Source of the DNA: an uncultured Oscillospiraceae bacterium
Lineage (GTDB): Bacteria > Bacillota > Clostridia > Oscillospirales > Ruminococcaceae
Assembly: GCA_900556525.1 (NCBI GenBank)
Contig: USOZ01000096.1
Span: 1 to 6,939 of the forward strand
Reading direction: 5' to 3'
Length of the DNA: 6,939 nt
Part shown: piece after piece, positions 1-5,301 of the stretch
Layout of the letters: each line of letters starts with the position of its first letter
How positions within the stretch are numbered: position 1 is the first letter of the stretch
The notes under the pieces: model-generated
Databases searched by the model: none
Seen by the model: the letters and a program-made list of their open reading frames with translations, nothing else
What the model was told of the DNA's origin: nothing
Translations under genes and position numbers: made by a program

Positions 1-122
1 ATCTGACGAAAAATCTGTCTGCGCAATCTGCATACCCGATTTAATCAGCACTTCCCTAGGTCGGCACTGTCCGCTGTCCTGCAATAGTGGGGGCTGTCCA
101 TAATAATAGGCCTAGACTGGCT
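1..122. other. left-edge region without a supported gene
   Basis: No gene can be supported here. The hexamer CTGTCC occurs three times on the plus strand (67-72, 74-79, 94-99), and TAGGCCTA (107-114) is a perfect 8-bp palindrome. On the minus strand a reading frame from a GTG at 51 runs off the left edge (VLIKSGMQIAQTDFSSD). It has only a poor purine-rich stretch directly before it, so I do not call it. The spacing of the short repeats suggests a small dispersed repeat or a degraded mobile-element end rather than coding sequence. This is inference only. Confidence 0.3.
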
Positions 123-154
123 CAACACCCGATACTATGCAGTACCGGGTGTTG
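123..154 (-). terminator. stem-loop downstream of the 1062-193 gene
   Basis: CAACACCCG (123-131) pairs perfectly with CGGGTGTTG (146-154). After one A/C mismatch, TACT (133-136) pairs with AGTA (141-144), leaving a 4-nt loop. The hairpin lies about 40 nt past the stop codon of the minus-strand gene, where a transcript end would be expected. No U-tract follows on either strand, so it may act as an RNA 3'-end stabiliser or a factor-assisted terminator rather than a standard intrinsic terminator. Confidence 0.45.
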
Positions 155-192
155 AAACAGTTATAGAGCAAAAATGCTTGTGAAATCATAAA

Positions 193-1062
193 TTACCATT
201 CCGAATACTCATCAAAGTAATCTTCGGCGTCCTCAAAGCTGTCAAAATCGTCATAATAATAGTCGTAGAAATCCTCTGCCCAATAGAAATCCGAAACGTC
301 GTATTCGGGCTCTTCTTTCTTTGTCGTCTTGGGTTTTGAGCTTTGCCAGCTTGAATTTTTGGATATGCCGTTTTCGGAAACGACGCAAACCTTACCGTCA
401 GCGCAAAGTGCCTCAAAGCTTGAGTTCTCGAAAGTATATAGGTAGCCTATTTTCTCTGTAATGTCGCCGGATTTTGCCTTTGCAAGCGCGGTGCTGTAAT
501 TCTGCAAAGACACAATTTCGGAAGATTTATGTTTTCCTAGAGAGGTTGAGTCGATATATTTTTTAAGCAGACCAACATACGGGGGAGCAGAAGAAATTTC
601 CTCCAAAAATTTCTTCTCGCGTTCTTCTTCTTTTTTCTTGTAGTATTGGTTATAATTATGTTTAATGTTGTATAGCTGAAGCTTAAGATCATAGACATAC
701 TTGGATTGCACGCCGTCATAATCGTCAGGGATCTTCTCAAGATTTTTTTCAAGCGTATATATGCTCAGGTATTCAAAATCTGTAAATCCGTTGCTTTTGT
801 CGGATTCTTTAAGTATATCCGTTAATGCCATAAGCTCACTGTAATCGGGATATCTGTACGGTTTTTCAAGCTCGCCGAGAGCTTCTTTCGCGGTTTTATA
901 ATCTCTGTTTTCGATCGATGAAATTGCAAGGTTATATTTCGCGGTTTCTTCGTTTTCTTTTACGACGGAAGCAACTATACCCGCCAGTATCAAAACGAGA
1001 AACAGAATTATAAAAATTCTTACACCTAACGGGGTTTTTCCTTCATTTTGAGAATTACTCAT
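193..1062 (-). CDS. membrane-anchored protein with TPR-like segment and acidic-aromatic C-terminal tail
   Basis: I do not recognise a named family. From the ATG at 1062 the protein is 289 aa. A short polar N-terminus (MSNSQNEGK) is followed by one hydrophobic segment at about residues 16-34, flanked by R15 and K35, which looks like an uncleaved membrane anchor. Residues 43-65 (YNLAISSIENRDYKTAKEAL) resemble a single TPR-type helical hairpin. Residues 142-156 are a K/E-rich, coiled-coil-like helix. A basic linker (KPKTTKKEEPE) precedes a 35-residue tail (255-289) built almost only of D/E and F/Y/W, with no K or R. The frame continues upstream to a GTG at 1095, but that codon directly abuts AAGGAG and would give an improbable Arg/Pro extension. 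The ATG at 1062 has no SD at normal distance (AAGGAG lies about 32 nt upstream), so the start is uncertain. It appears monocistronic. A role in the envelope, perhaps binding a partner through the tail, is inference. Confidence 0.8.
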   Translation of the reverse strand: MSNSQNEGKTPLGVRIFIILFLVLILAGIVASVVKENEETAKYNLAISSIENRDYKTAKEALGELEKPYRYPDYSELMALTDILKESDKSNGFTDFEYLSIYTLEKNLEKIPDDYDGVQSKYVYDLKLQLYNIKHNYNQYYKKKEEEREKKFLEEISSAPPYVGLLKKYIDSTSLGKHKSSEIVSLQNYSTALAKAKSGDITEKIGYLYTFENSSFEALCADGKVCVVSENGISKNSSWQSSKPKTTKKEEPEYDVSDFYWAEDFYDYYYDDFDSFEDAEDYFDEYSEW

Positions 1063-1086
1063 ATAAATCTGAATCGGTCGGGCGGC

Positions 1087-1106
1087 TCCGGCCACTCCTT
1101 TCCGGA
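1087..1106 (-). promoter_or_regulatory. ribosome binding site held in the loop of a small hairpin
   Basis: On the minus strand TCCGG (1106-1102) can pair with CCGGA (1091-1087), leaving AAAGGAGTGG exposed in the loop. AAGGAG is 1100-1095. It is the only good SD upstream of the membrane protein, but it overlaps a GTG (1095-1093) and sits about 32 nt before the ATG at 1062. Either initiation uses an unusual arrangement or the true start differs from both candidates. Confidence 0.4.
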
Positions 1107-1118
1107 TATTTTACAAGC

Positions 1119-1167
1119 GAATGGCCAGCCGCAGCGATAAATGAACATTTTTATCGCACTGCCATTC
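1119..1167 (-). promoter_or_regulatory. strong hairpin at the 5' end of the membrane-protein mRNA leader
   Basis: In plus-strand coordinates GAATGGC (1119-1125) pairs with GCCATTC (1161-1167), and inside it GCGATAAA (1134-1141) pairs with TTTATCGC (1150-1157). An 8/3-nt internal loop separates the stems, and the terminal loop is 8 nt. An alternative uses GCAG/CTGC (1131-1134 with 1159-1162). The predicted transcript start (about 1172) is only a few bases upstream, so this would be the first structure in a leader of about 110 nt. No U-tract follows, so it is more likely a stability or regulatory element than an attenuator. Confidence 0.5.
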
Positions 1168-1178
1168 TCTTTAACTAT

Positions 1179-1207
1179 ATTATACCGCGGCTTGTGTACG
1201 ATTTTAA
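1179..1207 (-). promoter_or_regulatory. sigma-A-type promoter for the membrane-protein gene
   Basis: On the minus strand a perfect -10 TATAAT (1184-1179) is preceded after 17 bp by TTAAAA (1207-1202), a 4/6 match to TTGACA. The predicted start is near 1172, giving a leader of about 110 nt before the ATG at 1062. Confidence 0.6.
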
Positions 1208-1402
1208 GGACAGAAAGAGCTGTTTTGCGTGTTTTTGCAAAAAAATTACGATTAGGTCGGTACTAATATAGAAGTTTTTCAACATCTAAGTAATCTCTGA
1301 ATAAATCACGGCAGTCTGAAAAAAGCATTCCGAGCAAAATACGCATAGCACTTTAATAATACGGATATCATAATACCAACCGCTAATTTATAAAAATAAT
1401 TA
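1208..1402. other. gene-free intergenic stretch with TTTTGCG motifs
   Basis: No reading frame here resembles a gene. Visible items are a TTTTGCG heptamer (1223-1229), the palindrome TTTTTGCAAAAA (1232-1243), and CTGAATAAAT (1297-1306), which recurs at 1704-1713 on the other side of the dead ATPase gene. ATTAGG followed by a CTAATATAGA-like string (1251-1272) is partly echoed at 1773-1791. These scattered similarities suggest debris of small repeats or insertion-element ends, but I cannot assign a family. Confidence 0.35.
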
Positions 1403-1430
1403 TACTTTTGCGATTATACCCGCAAAAGTA
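1403..1430. promoter_or_regulatory. perfect 10-bp inverted repeat abutting a -35 box (operator-like)
   Basis: TACTTTTGCG (1403-1412) and CGCAAAAGTA (1421-1430) are exact reverse complements separated by 8 bp. The right arm ends immediately before TTGACG at 1431. No U-tract follows in either direction, so a repressor or activator site fits better than a terminator. The half-site TTTTGCG recurs at 1446-1452, where TTTTGCG...CGCA (1446-1466) frames the -10 box. Two dyads on one promoter resemble the layout of self-regulating HTH or antitoxin promoters. No such regulator gene is present, so that comparison is inference. Confidence 0.6.
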
Positions 1431-1459
1431 TTGACGTGGCGTTTGTTTTGCGATATAAT
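1431..1459 (+). promoter_or_regulatory. near-consensus sigma-A promoter reading into a dead ATPase gene
   Basis: TTGACG (1431-1436), a 17-bp spacer and TATAAT (1454-1459) form a near-perfect plus-strand promoter with a start expected near 1466. That lies inside or at the very edge of the ATPase remnant, with no ribosome binding site after it. The promoter therefore appears separated from its original gene, or it served the ATPase before the gene collapsed. Confidence 0.6.
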
Positions 1460-1460
1460 A

Positions 1461-1696
1461 TACGCAGATGCGTCGTTTGTCAAGATATTGACAGGCATCC
1501 GCCGCTGCGGAAAATCTACAATTCTGAAGATGAAGTGCAGGAAATAAAGCATTGGGAAAAGGTTGTGAACAGACTTCTTGAAATTCGCGATAATTACCCT
1601 AAATACCTGTTAGCCGCTGACAATTTTGCCGGAGGAAATTATGAGGGAATTAAAACAATGCATATTGCAGATTTTCTTTTAAGCAAAGAATTTTAG
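1461..1696 (+). pseudogene. collapsed AAA/DUF4143-family ATPase: Walker A piece plus C-terminal piece in different frames
   Basis: In the frame beginning at 1467 the sequence reads DASFVKILTGIRRCGKSTIL and then stops at 1545-1547. TGIRRCGKST (1491-1520) is the P-loop typical of AAA_14/DUF4143 ATPases. In another frame, from about 1523 to the TAG at 1694-1696, it reads EIRDNYPKYLLAADNF and then GNYEGIKTMHIADFLL, which resembles the conserved C-terminal end of the same family. About 300 residues are missing between the two: Walker B, the sensor region and most of the DUF4143 domain. The join must lie near 1525-1550. The N-terminus ahead of DASFVK is also missing, and there is no RBS. An internal deletion with frame change, and possibly a second break near 1460, explains the pattern. 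A GTG-started frame covering 1436-1696 exists but its first part is not protein-like. Confidence 0.75.
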
Positions 1697-1905
1697 AGAC
1701 TCGCTGAATAAATAGCAATTTCGCCTTGAAAACCCATGCGTGAAGCTCAAAACAGCAAAATTCGATGCTAGTATTAGGCACCAATATAGATAAAAGCTCT
1801 CATATAACCCATATATGCAAAGATTATACTCAATTTTTTGTATAGTTTTTAATTGGTGCCAAATGAAAATTCTCTCAACAATATGCAAAAAAATTCAATA
1901 AGCTA
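1697..1905. repeat. gene-free segment with a distant 9-bp inverted repeat
   Basis: GGCACCAAT (1777-1785) is the exact reverse complement of ATTGGTGCC (1852-1860), with 66 AT-rich bases between. Inside, TATAC and GTATA flank a T-rich loop. An imperfect inversion lies at about 1714-1770 (AATTTCGC...TTGA against TCAAAACAGCAAAATT). CTGAATAAAT at 1704-1713 directly follows the dead ATPase gene. This may be a degraded miniature element or insertion-sequence end. No transposase is present and no target duplication is evident. Confidence 0.35.
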
Positions 1906-1949
1906 CAAATAAAGCAAACCTCCGTATACAGTAATTCGTATGCGGAGGT
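1906..1949 (-). terminator. intrinsic terminator of the cell-wall-binding protein gene
   Basis: In plus coordinates ACCTCCGTATAC (1918-1929) pairs with GTATGCGGAGGT (1938-1949), a 12-bp stem with one G-U pair and an 8-nt loop. On the minus strand the stem is followed by a T-rich run (TTGCTTTATTTG, 1917-1906). It begins about 15 nt after the stop codon of the 2825-1965 gene. Confidence 0.8.
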
Positions 1950-1964
1950 CGGTTATTTATTGAG

Positions 1965-2825
1965 TTAAATCAGCTCGGCAATTTTGTCGTATGCTTCGCC
2001 GTCCGAAAGCTTACAGCCGAAGCCGTACTGAGAGCAATAGAAATATGAATTGCCGTCTTTGTCTTTAGTGAAAATAATGTGAGGGGTTTTATCTGCTGCT
2101 TTTGTGTCTGTTGCGCAGCGGATAATAATCTGCTTTCCGCCGTGATAAATCTCTTCATTAAGCTCGATTTCGTCGTCAGAAACATTATCATCATAGACAA
2201 ATTTCTTGTTATTTTCCGCCTCAAGTATCTCGCGAACAACATCAATGCCCTCAAAATCATAGTACTTATTATAATTGATGCAGTATTCATATTCTATATC
2301 ATCGGAAAAATCAAAATCCATAAGGAAATATTTCATTGATTCATGCTTATACCCCTTGTAATACTTTTTCTCGTCCCATATCCCTTTTTCGTCAAAGAAA
2401 CAAGTCTTACCGTCAACTCTTGCCCAGCCTGTACGCATATAGCCGTCCTGACCTGCATAATATTTCCCGCTTTTGGTCTTGTTCCATCTTTCTTTCAGCA
2501 TAACGCCGTTTTTATAGTAACGTCTGCCTTTTGAGGATTTTGTCCAGCCTGTATACTTTCCTTGGCACACGCCGTCGGACGAAAACTTATAGCGGATACC
2601 GTTTATATCGCAGGACTTTGTGACCATAACTCCATTTGACTTAAAATAATATGTTTCTCCGTCAATTTCCGTCCAGCCTGTTGCATAACTACCGTCGGAC
2701 TCTGCATAGTATGTTTTTCCATTCCGAGTCTCCCAATCTGCTAATGCGGTTGTTGAGAAAACACTTGTTGTAAGAATCGCGGCTGCAATAACAGCATAAA
2801 TTTTCTCTTTAATATTTTTGGACAT
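1965..2825 (-). CDS. secreted cell-wall-binding repeat protein with unidentified C-terminal domain
   Basis: The 286-aa protein begins with a Sec signal peptide (basic MSKNIKEK, hydrophobic core 9-24) and a likely cleavage after ALA at residue 29. Residues 30 to about 150 hold roughly six repeats of about 20 aa with the pattern W-x5-GKxYYxxxDGxxxTGW. Examples are NGKTYYAESDGSYATGW, DGETYYFKSNG, SGKYYAGQDGYMRTGW and DGKTCFFDEKG. This is the choline-binding-like (CW_binding) repeat type that attaches proteins non-covalently to wall polymers. The remaining 135 residues are acidic and resemble no family I can name, and no catalytic motif is obvious. The start is well supported: GGAGGT (2837-2832) lies 6 nt before the ATG. 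A promoter at 2934-2907 and the terminator at 1949-1906 make it a single-gene unit. It may be a surface protein whose C-terminal domain is the functional part. Confidence 0.88.
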   Translation of the reverse strand: MSKNIKEKIYAVIAAAILTTSVFSTTALADWETRNGKTYYAESDGSYATGWTEIDGETYYFKSNGVMVTKSCDINGIRYKFSSDGVCQGKYTGWTKSSKGRRYYKNGVMLKERWNKTKSGKYYAGQDGYMRTGWARVDGKTCFFDEKGIWDEKKYYKGYKHESMKYFLMDFDFSDDIEYEYCINYNKYYDFEGIDVVREILEAENNKKFVYDDNVSDDEIELNEEIYHGGKQIIIRCATDTKAADKTPHIIFTKDKDGNSYFYCSQYGFGCKLSDGEAYDKIAELI

Positions 2826-2941
2826 TAAGCCACCTCCAAAGCGTCAATGCAGTCATCATATACGCCGCCTGGAATATCAATAATAGAGTTATCTCTCGCT
2901 GCTATCATTATATCATCATTTTCATTTTTTGCAAATAGCAT
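2825..2941 (-). CDS. possible 38-aa leader ORF overlapping the cell-wall protein start by one base
   Basis: An ATG at 2941 opens a 38-codon frame (MLFAKNENDDIMIAARDNS, then IIDIPGGVYDDCIDALEVA). It ends in a TAA sharing one base with the ATG of the cell-wall-binding gene (TAATG), an arrangement typical of translational coupling. The frame stays open upstream to about 3065, and its residue composition looks protein-like. A weak AGG lies 6 nt before the ATG. Against it, the best promoter for the downstream gene (2934-2907) lies inside this frame, and the upstream part of the frame overlaps the terminator of the RloB operon. It could be a real small ORF, the tail of a lost gene, or chance. Confidence 0.25.
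   Translation of the reverse strand: MLFAKNENDDIMIAARDNSIIDIPGGVYDDCIDALEVA
2907..2934 (-). promoter_or_regulatory. sigma-A-type promoter for the cell-wall-binding protein gene
   Basis: On the minus strand TTGCAA (2934-2929), a 16-bp spacer and a perfect TATAAT (2912-2907) predict a start near 2900 and a leader of about 75 nt ending in the GGAGGT ribosome binding site. Confidence 0.55.
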
Positions 2942-2981
2942 AATATACCTATTTATTTCAGAGTCGCTTTGCTTTTGCTGC

Positions 2982-3022
2982 AAAAAAGAAAGGCTGCACA
3001 GCTCGTCGCTGCTCAGCCTTTC
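2982..3022 (-). terminator. intrinsic terminator of the ATPase/RloB operon
   Basis: In plus coordinates GAAAGGCTG (2988-2996) pairs with CAGCCTTTC (3014-3022), and CAGC (2999-3002) pairs with GCTG (3008-3011) around a 5-nt loop. On the minus strand the stem is followed directly by six T residues (2987-2982). It lies about 50 nt past the RloB stop codon and separates the operon from the cell-wall gene. Confidence 0.9.
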
Positions 3023-3072
3023 GTTACATACGATAAACTCCCTTAAACGGCGGACAGTTTTCGCTTATCGGG

Positions 3073-3744
3073 TCAGGATAAATAACTTTCCAGCATTTCA
3101 AAAATTTCATACACAGCTGTTCCTGGAGTACACTGTGACGGTGGCAGTCCTTCGTTATTGGCTTCTATGCGTTTTGCATTATCTATTGCACTTTTTATAT
3201 TGGGTTTCAGCAGTGCATAAATATCTTCACGATTTTTCTCATATTTAGAGCCTAAGCGTTCTGTCAACTTGGGATAGTATTCTTTTCTATGAATAGCAGA
3301 ATCTAACGCCATAAAATGCAGCAAAAACCAGTATTCAATGCATTCATTTGACCACAAAGCATGATAAATCACAGAATTCCCATTTCCTGATAACGACTTG
3401 CATTTAGAATATGTGTTGTCAAAATCATCTTTAGGAAAATCGTCCTTATCATAAGCTAACCATATATGCTTGTATTTATCGGGGTCTTTTTCTGCAATTT
3501 TTTGTGCACGTTCAAGCAAGGCAAGTGTATTTGCGCCTTGACCCACTCCCTCAATGACAATAGAAATTCTTCCCCTGTATAAGCGGTTAATATCTTCCTT
3601 AAGCCCTTCAAAATATTGTGGTTCTGTTTTAGTGCCTTCGGTTACTATAAGATGATATTCGGGTGCAATAGTGATACGCCTGTCACGGCGGTCGGACATC
3701 CACTTCTTATTTGAGTCGCTTTTCTTGCGAGGCTTCATTGACAT
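3073..3744 (-). CDS. RloB-family protein (predicted effector of an abortive-infection pair)
   Basis: The 223-aa protein matches the RloB-like family from end to end. A basic N-terminus (MSMKPRKK...RRDRR) is followed by VTEGTKTEPQYF (34-45), YDKDDF (98-103) and SNECIEYWFLLHF (132-144), the family hallmarks. The conserved Glu in the first motif and the Asp cluster in the second fit a TOPRIM-like, metal-dependent nuclease arrangement; that mechanism is inferred from the motifs. RloB proteins are usually encoded beside an AAA ATPase, as here. From memory this pair corresponds to RloA/RloB near type I restriction loci and to lactococcal AbiL. The start lies 4 nt after the ATPase stop, and GGAAG 7 nt upstream of the ATG lies inside the ATPase stop region, so the genes are co-transcribed and probably coupled. 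An ATG two codons further in is an alternative start. The gene looks full length. Confidence 0.88.
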   Translation of the reverse strand: MSMKPRKKSDSNKKWMSDRRDRRITIAPEYHLIVTEGTKTEPQYFEGLKEDINRLYRGRISIVIEGVGQGANTLALLERAQKIAEKDPDKYKHIWLAYDKDDFPKDDFDNTYSKCKSLSGNGNSVIYHALWSNECIEYWFLLHFMALDSAIHRKEYYPKLTERLGSKYEKNREDIYALLKPNIKSAIDNAKRIEANNEGLPPSQCTPGTAVYEIFEMLESYLS

Positions 3745-3748
3745 ATAA

Positions 3749-4963
3749 TCACTTCCAATCCATCATGTTCTGGAAGTATGGGTCTGCGCCATAACGTCCC
3801 TCAAGATATTGCTTGTCAAATGCCGCACTTGGCTGTATATGATTGCCGCTTTCATCTCTCATTTCATAGAGTGAATACAAATCGCTCGACTCATCATCAA
3901 GCTTACAGGCAAACCATATTTCATCTGTGCGGAAAACCGAACTTTTCATCGTTGAAATATCGTGTGAAGTAAATAACAGCTGTGCATTTTGTGTATTGAT
4001 TTCAGGATTCTTGAAAAGCATTATAATGAATTTCAGCAGCTTTGGGTGCAGCTTAGCGTCCAGTTCATCAAAAACAAGCAGTCTGCCCTCTGATAATGCG
4101 ATAATCACAAGCGGGAGAACATTAAACAGTTTCTGTGTTCCGTCCGACTCCTGATTGATATTCAACTGATACTTCTTCTTGTTTACGGTATGCTCAAAAA
4201 TAATATCAACAGAGTTATCATCCGGAGACTTTTCGATAAATTCGAAATTGCTGATACTGATTCCAACATCATTCATTAGACCTATAAGCTTTGTCTTGAA
4301 GCTGTCTCCTTCGCCTATTATCAGATGTCTTTCGGCATCAGGATTGGCGTAATTACGCATAATACATTTTTCAAACCAATCAACAGCAAGGATAACAGAG
4401 TCAAGCTTATAGTTGATATATAAGAAAGACAGATAGGGCATCTGGTCGTTGACTTCTGTATTTATTGAAGCTTTGTTTATGCTTGCCCCAAGCTTGATAC
4501 CATTGGAATCACGTTCAAAAATGGTTGCAATTCTGCTTCTTGTGCCGATTTTACGGCGATAAAGATACTCCTCAATAATTATTCCATTAGAAATTTTCAG
4601 GGCATACCTATACTCATAATTGTTATTAGGACGGAAATAAAGCTCAAATTCTGTAGGCTCATTTCGAGAAGTATCGTCAAATAGGAAAGGAGTCCATTCA
4701 ACCTTTGCTTTTTTTATCACCTTGTTCTTAAAAATCAGGATAGGTTTCATAACAAGTGCATTAACGCAGTTGAGTGCGTCAAGAACGTTTGATTTACCTC
4801 CCGCATTAGGACCATAGATTACAGAAACAGGAAGATATGTTTTGCTGTCGTCGCCGCTTTTCAATAATGAATCAGTAAATCCCTGACTGCTTACCGCCTG
4901 CATATCAAAAACAGTTTCATTCTTGTAAGACTTAAAGTTTTTAAAAGTAAACTGGCACAACAT
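3749..4963 (-). CDS. ABC-type AAA ATPase of an RloA/AbiL-like defence pair
   Basis: From the ATG at 4963 the protein has 404 aa and shows the complete ABC/SMC-type ATPase set. FTFKNFKSYKNET at the N-terminus is typical of RecF/OLD-like ATPases. Walker A is GPNAGGKS (51-58), the ABC signature-like ESDGTQKL (272-279), Walker B RLLVFDELD (294-302) with LDAKLHP after it, and the H-switch LLFTSHD with H334. Residues of about 60-270 form the insert between the ATPase halves. No key residue is missing. AAA_15/AAA_21 proteins with an RloB partner are known or predicted phage-defence systems in which the ATPase probably senses infection and controls the effector. This assignment rests on the family and the operon. 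The frame reaches a GTG at 4972, but AAAGGAG lies only 1 nt before that codon and 10 nt before the ATG at 4963, which I prefer. Confidence 0.88.
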   Translation of the reverse strand: MLCQFTFKNFKSYKNETVFDMQAVSSQGFTDSLLKSGDDSKTYLPVSVIYGPNAGGKSNVLDALNCVNALVMKPILIFKNKVIKKAKVEWTPFLFDDTSRNEPTEFELYFRPNNNYEYRYALKISNGIIIEEYLYRRKIGTRSRIATIFERDSNGIKLGASINKASINTEVNDQMPYLSFLYINYKLDSVILAVDWFEKCIMRNYANPDAERHLIIGEGDSFKTKLIGLMNDVGISISNFEFIEKSPDDNSVDIIFEHTVNKKKYQLNINQESDGTQKLFNVLPLVIIALSEGRLLVFDELDAKLHPKLLKFIIMLFKNPEINTQNAQLLFTSHDISTMKSSVFRTDEIWFACKLDDESSDLYSLYEMRDESGNHIQPSAAFDKQYLEGRYGADPYFQNMMDWK

Positions 4964-4990
4964 GGCACTCACACTCCTTTTCCATATATC

Positions 4991-5019
4991 ATTATAATAT
5001 AATTATGCTCAAATGTCAA
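4991..5019 (-). promoter_or_regulatory. perfect consensus sigma-A promoter of the ATPase/RloB operon
   Basis: On the minus strand TTGACA (5019-5014), exactly 17 bp, then TATAAT (4996-4991) match the consensus at all 12 positions. The predicted start near 4984 leaves only about 20 nt of leader, nearly all of it the AAAGGAG ribosome binding site (4980-4974) and spacer. I see no strong dyad over it; the -10 region is AT-rich and only loosely symmetric. Confidence 0.85.
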
Positions 5020-5301
5020 GGTATATATGCAATTTTCAGAATTTTTTTGTTAAATTCCAAGTTATATATTCGTTATTTTGGTTTTAACTTACTTGCTTAT
5101 AAAACAAAACCGCTTTTTTCTTTACTTAATCGTTCCTAAACGTTTCGGTGGCTGCGCTCGCCCTTGTCCGTTATGTCATGTGTTCTCAGGCATATCAGCT
5201 TAGCTTATATCCCCGGTTTTTTCGGTATGTTTCAACAGCATGAACCTTTACGCTTATCTCTTTTTCTATTTCTTAGTCTTACATCTATTGCAATGTTACA
5301 C
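5020..5301. other. gene-free divergent intergenic region between the defence operon and the DUF4143 gene
   Basis: No frame in this stretch resembles a gene. The AT-rich left part (to about 5130) gives way to a GC-rich island at about 5139-5170 that differs in composition from its surroundings. ATATCAGCT-T-AGCTTATAT (5192-5210) is a 19-bp near-palindrome matching at 8 of 9 pairs. CCGGTTTTTTCGG lies just after it. On the minus strand short runs such as GQGRAQPPKRLGTIK end at a stop but have no start or RBS. The stretch may carry remnants of an older insertion. Confidence 0.4.

Noticed and set aside
1..51. Minus-strand frame from a GTG at 51 running off the left edge
   Set aside because: Only 17 codons are visible, with no convincing ribosome binding site and no recognisable motif.
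1403..1430. Inverted repeat read as an intrinsic terminator
   Set aside because: No T-run follows the stem on either strand, and it abuts a strong -35 box, which fits an operator better.
1436..1696. 86-codon frame from a GTG at 1436 as an intact small gene
   Set aside because: The GTG overlaps the -35 box, no RBS precedes it, and the first part in this frame is not protein-like, whereas a different frame holds a P-loop over the same bases. A broken gene explains both.
1679..1888. Minus-strand 69-codon frame rich in aromatic and hydrophobic residues
   Set aside because: It spans the inverted repeat and the end of the dead ATPase gene, lacks an RBS, and its composition looks like translated AT-rich non-coding DNA.
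2847..3248. Plus-strand 133-codon open frame
   Set aside because: It runs antisense through the 3' end of the RloB gene, its terminator and the cell-wall gene promoter, has no RBS, and its Ser/Leu/Phe-rich composition is typical of an antisense shadow.
4961..4972. GTG at 4972 as start of the AAA ATPase
   Set aside because: AAAGGAG ends 1 nt before this codon; the ATG at 4963 has a workable 10-nt spacing.
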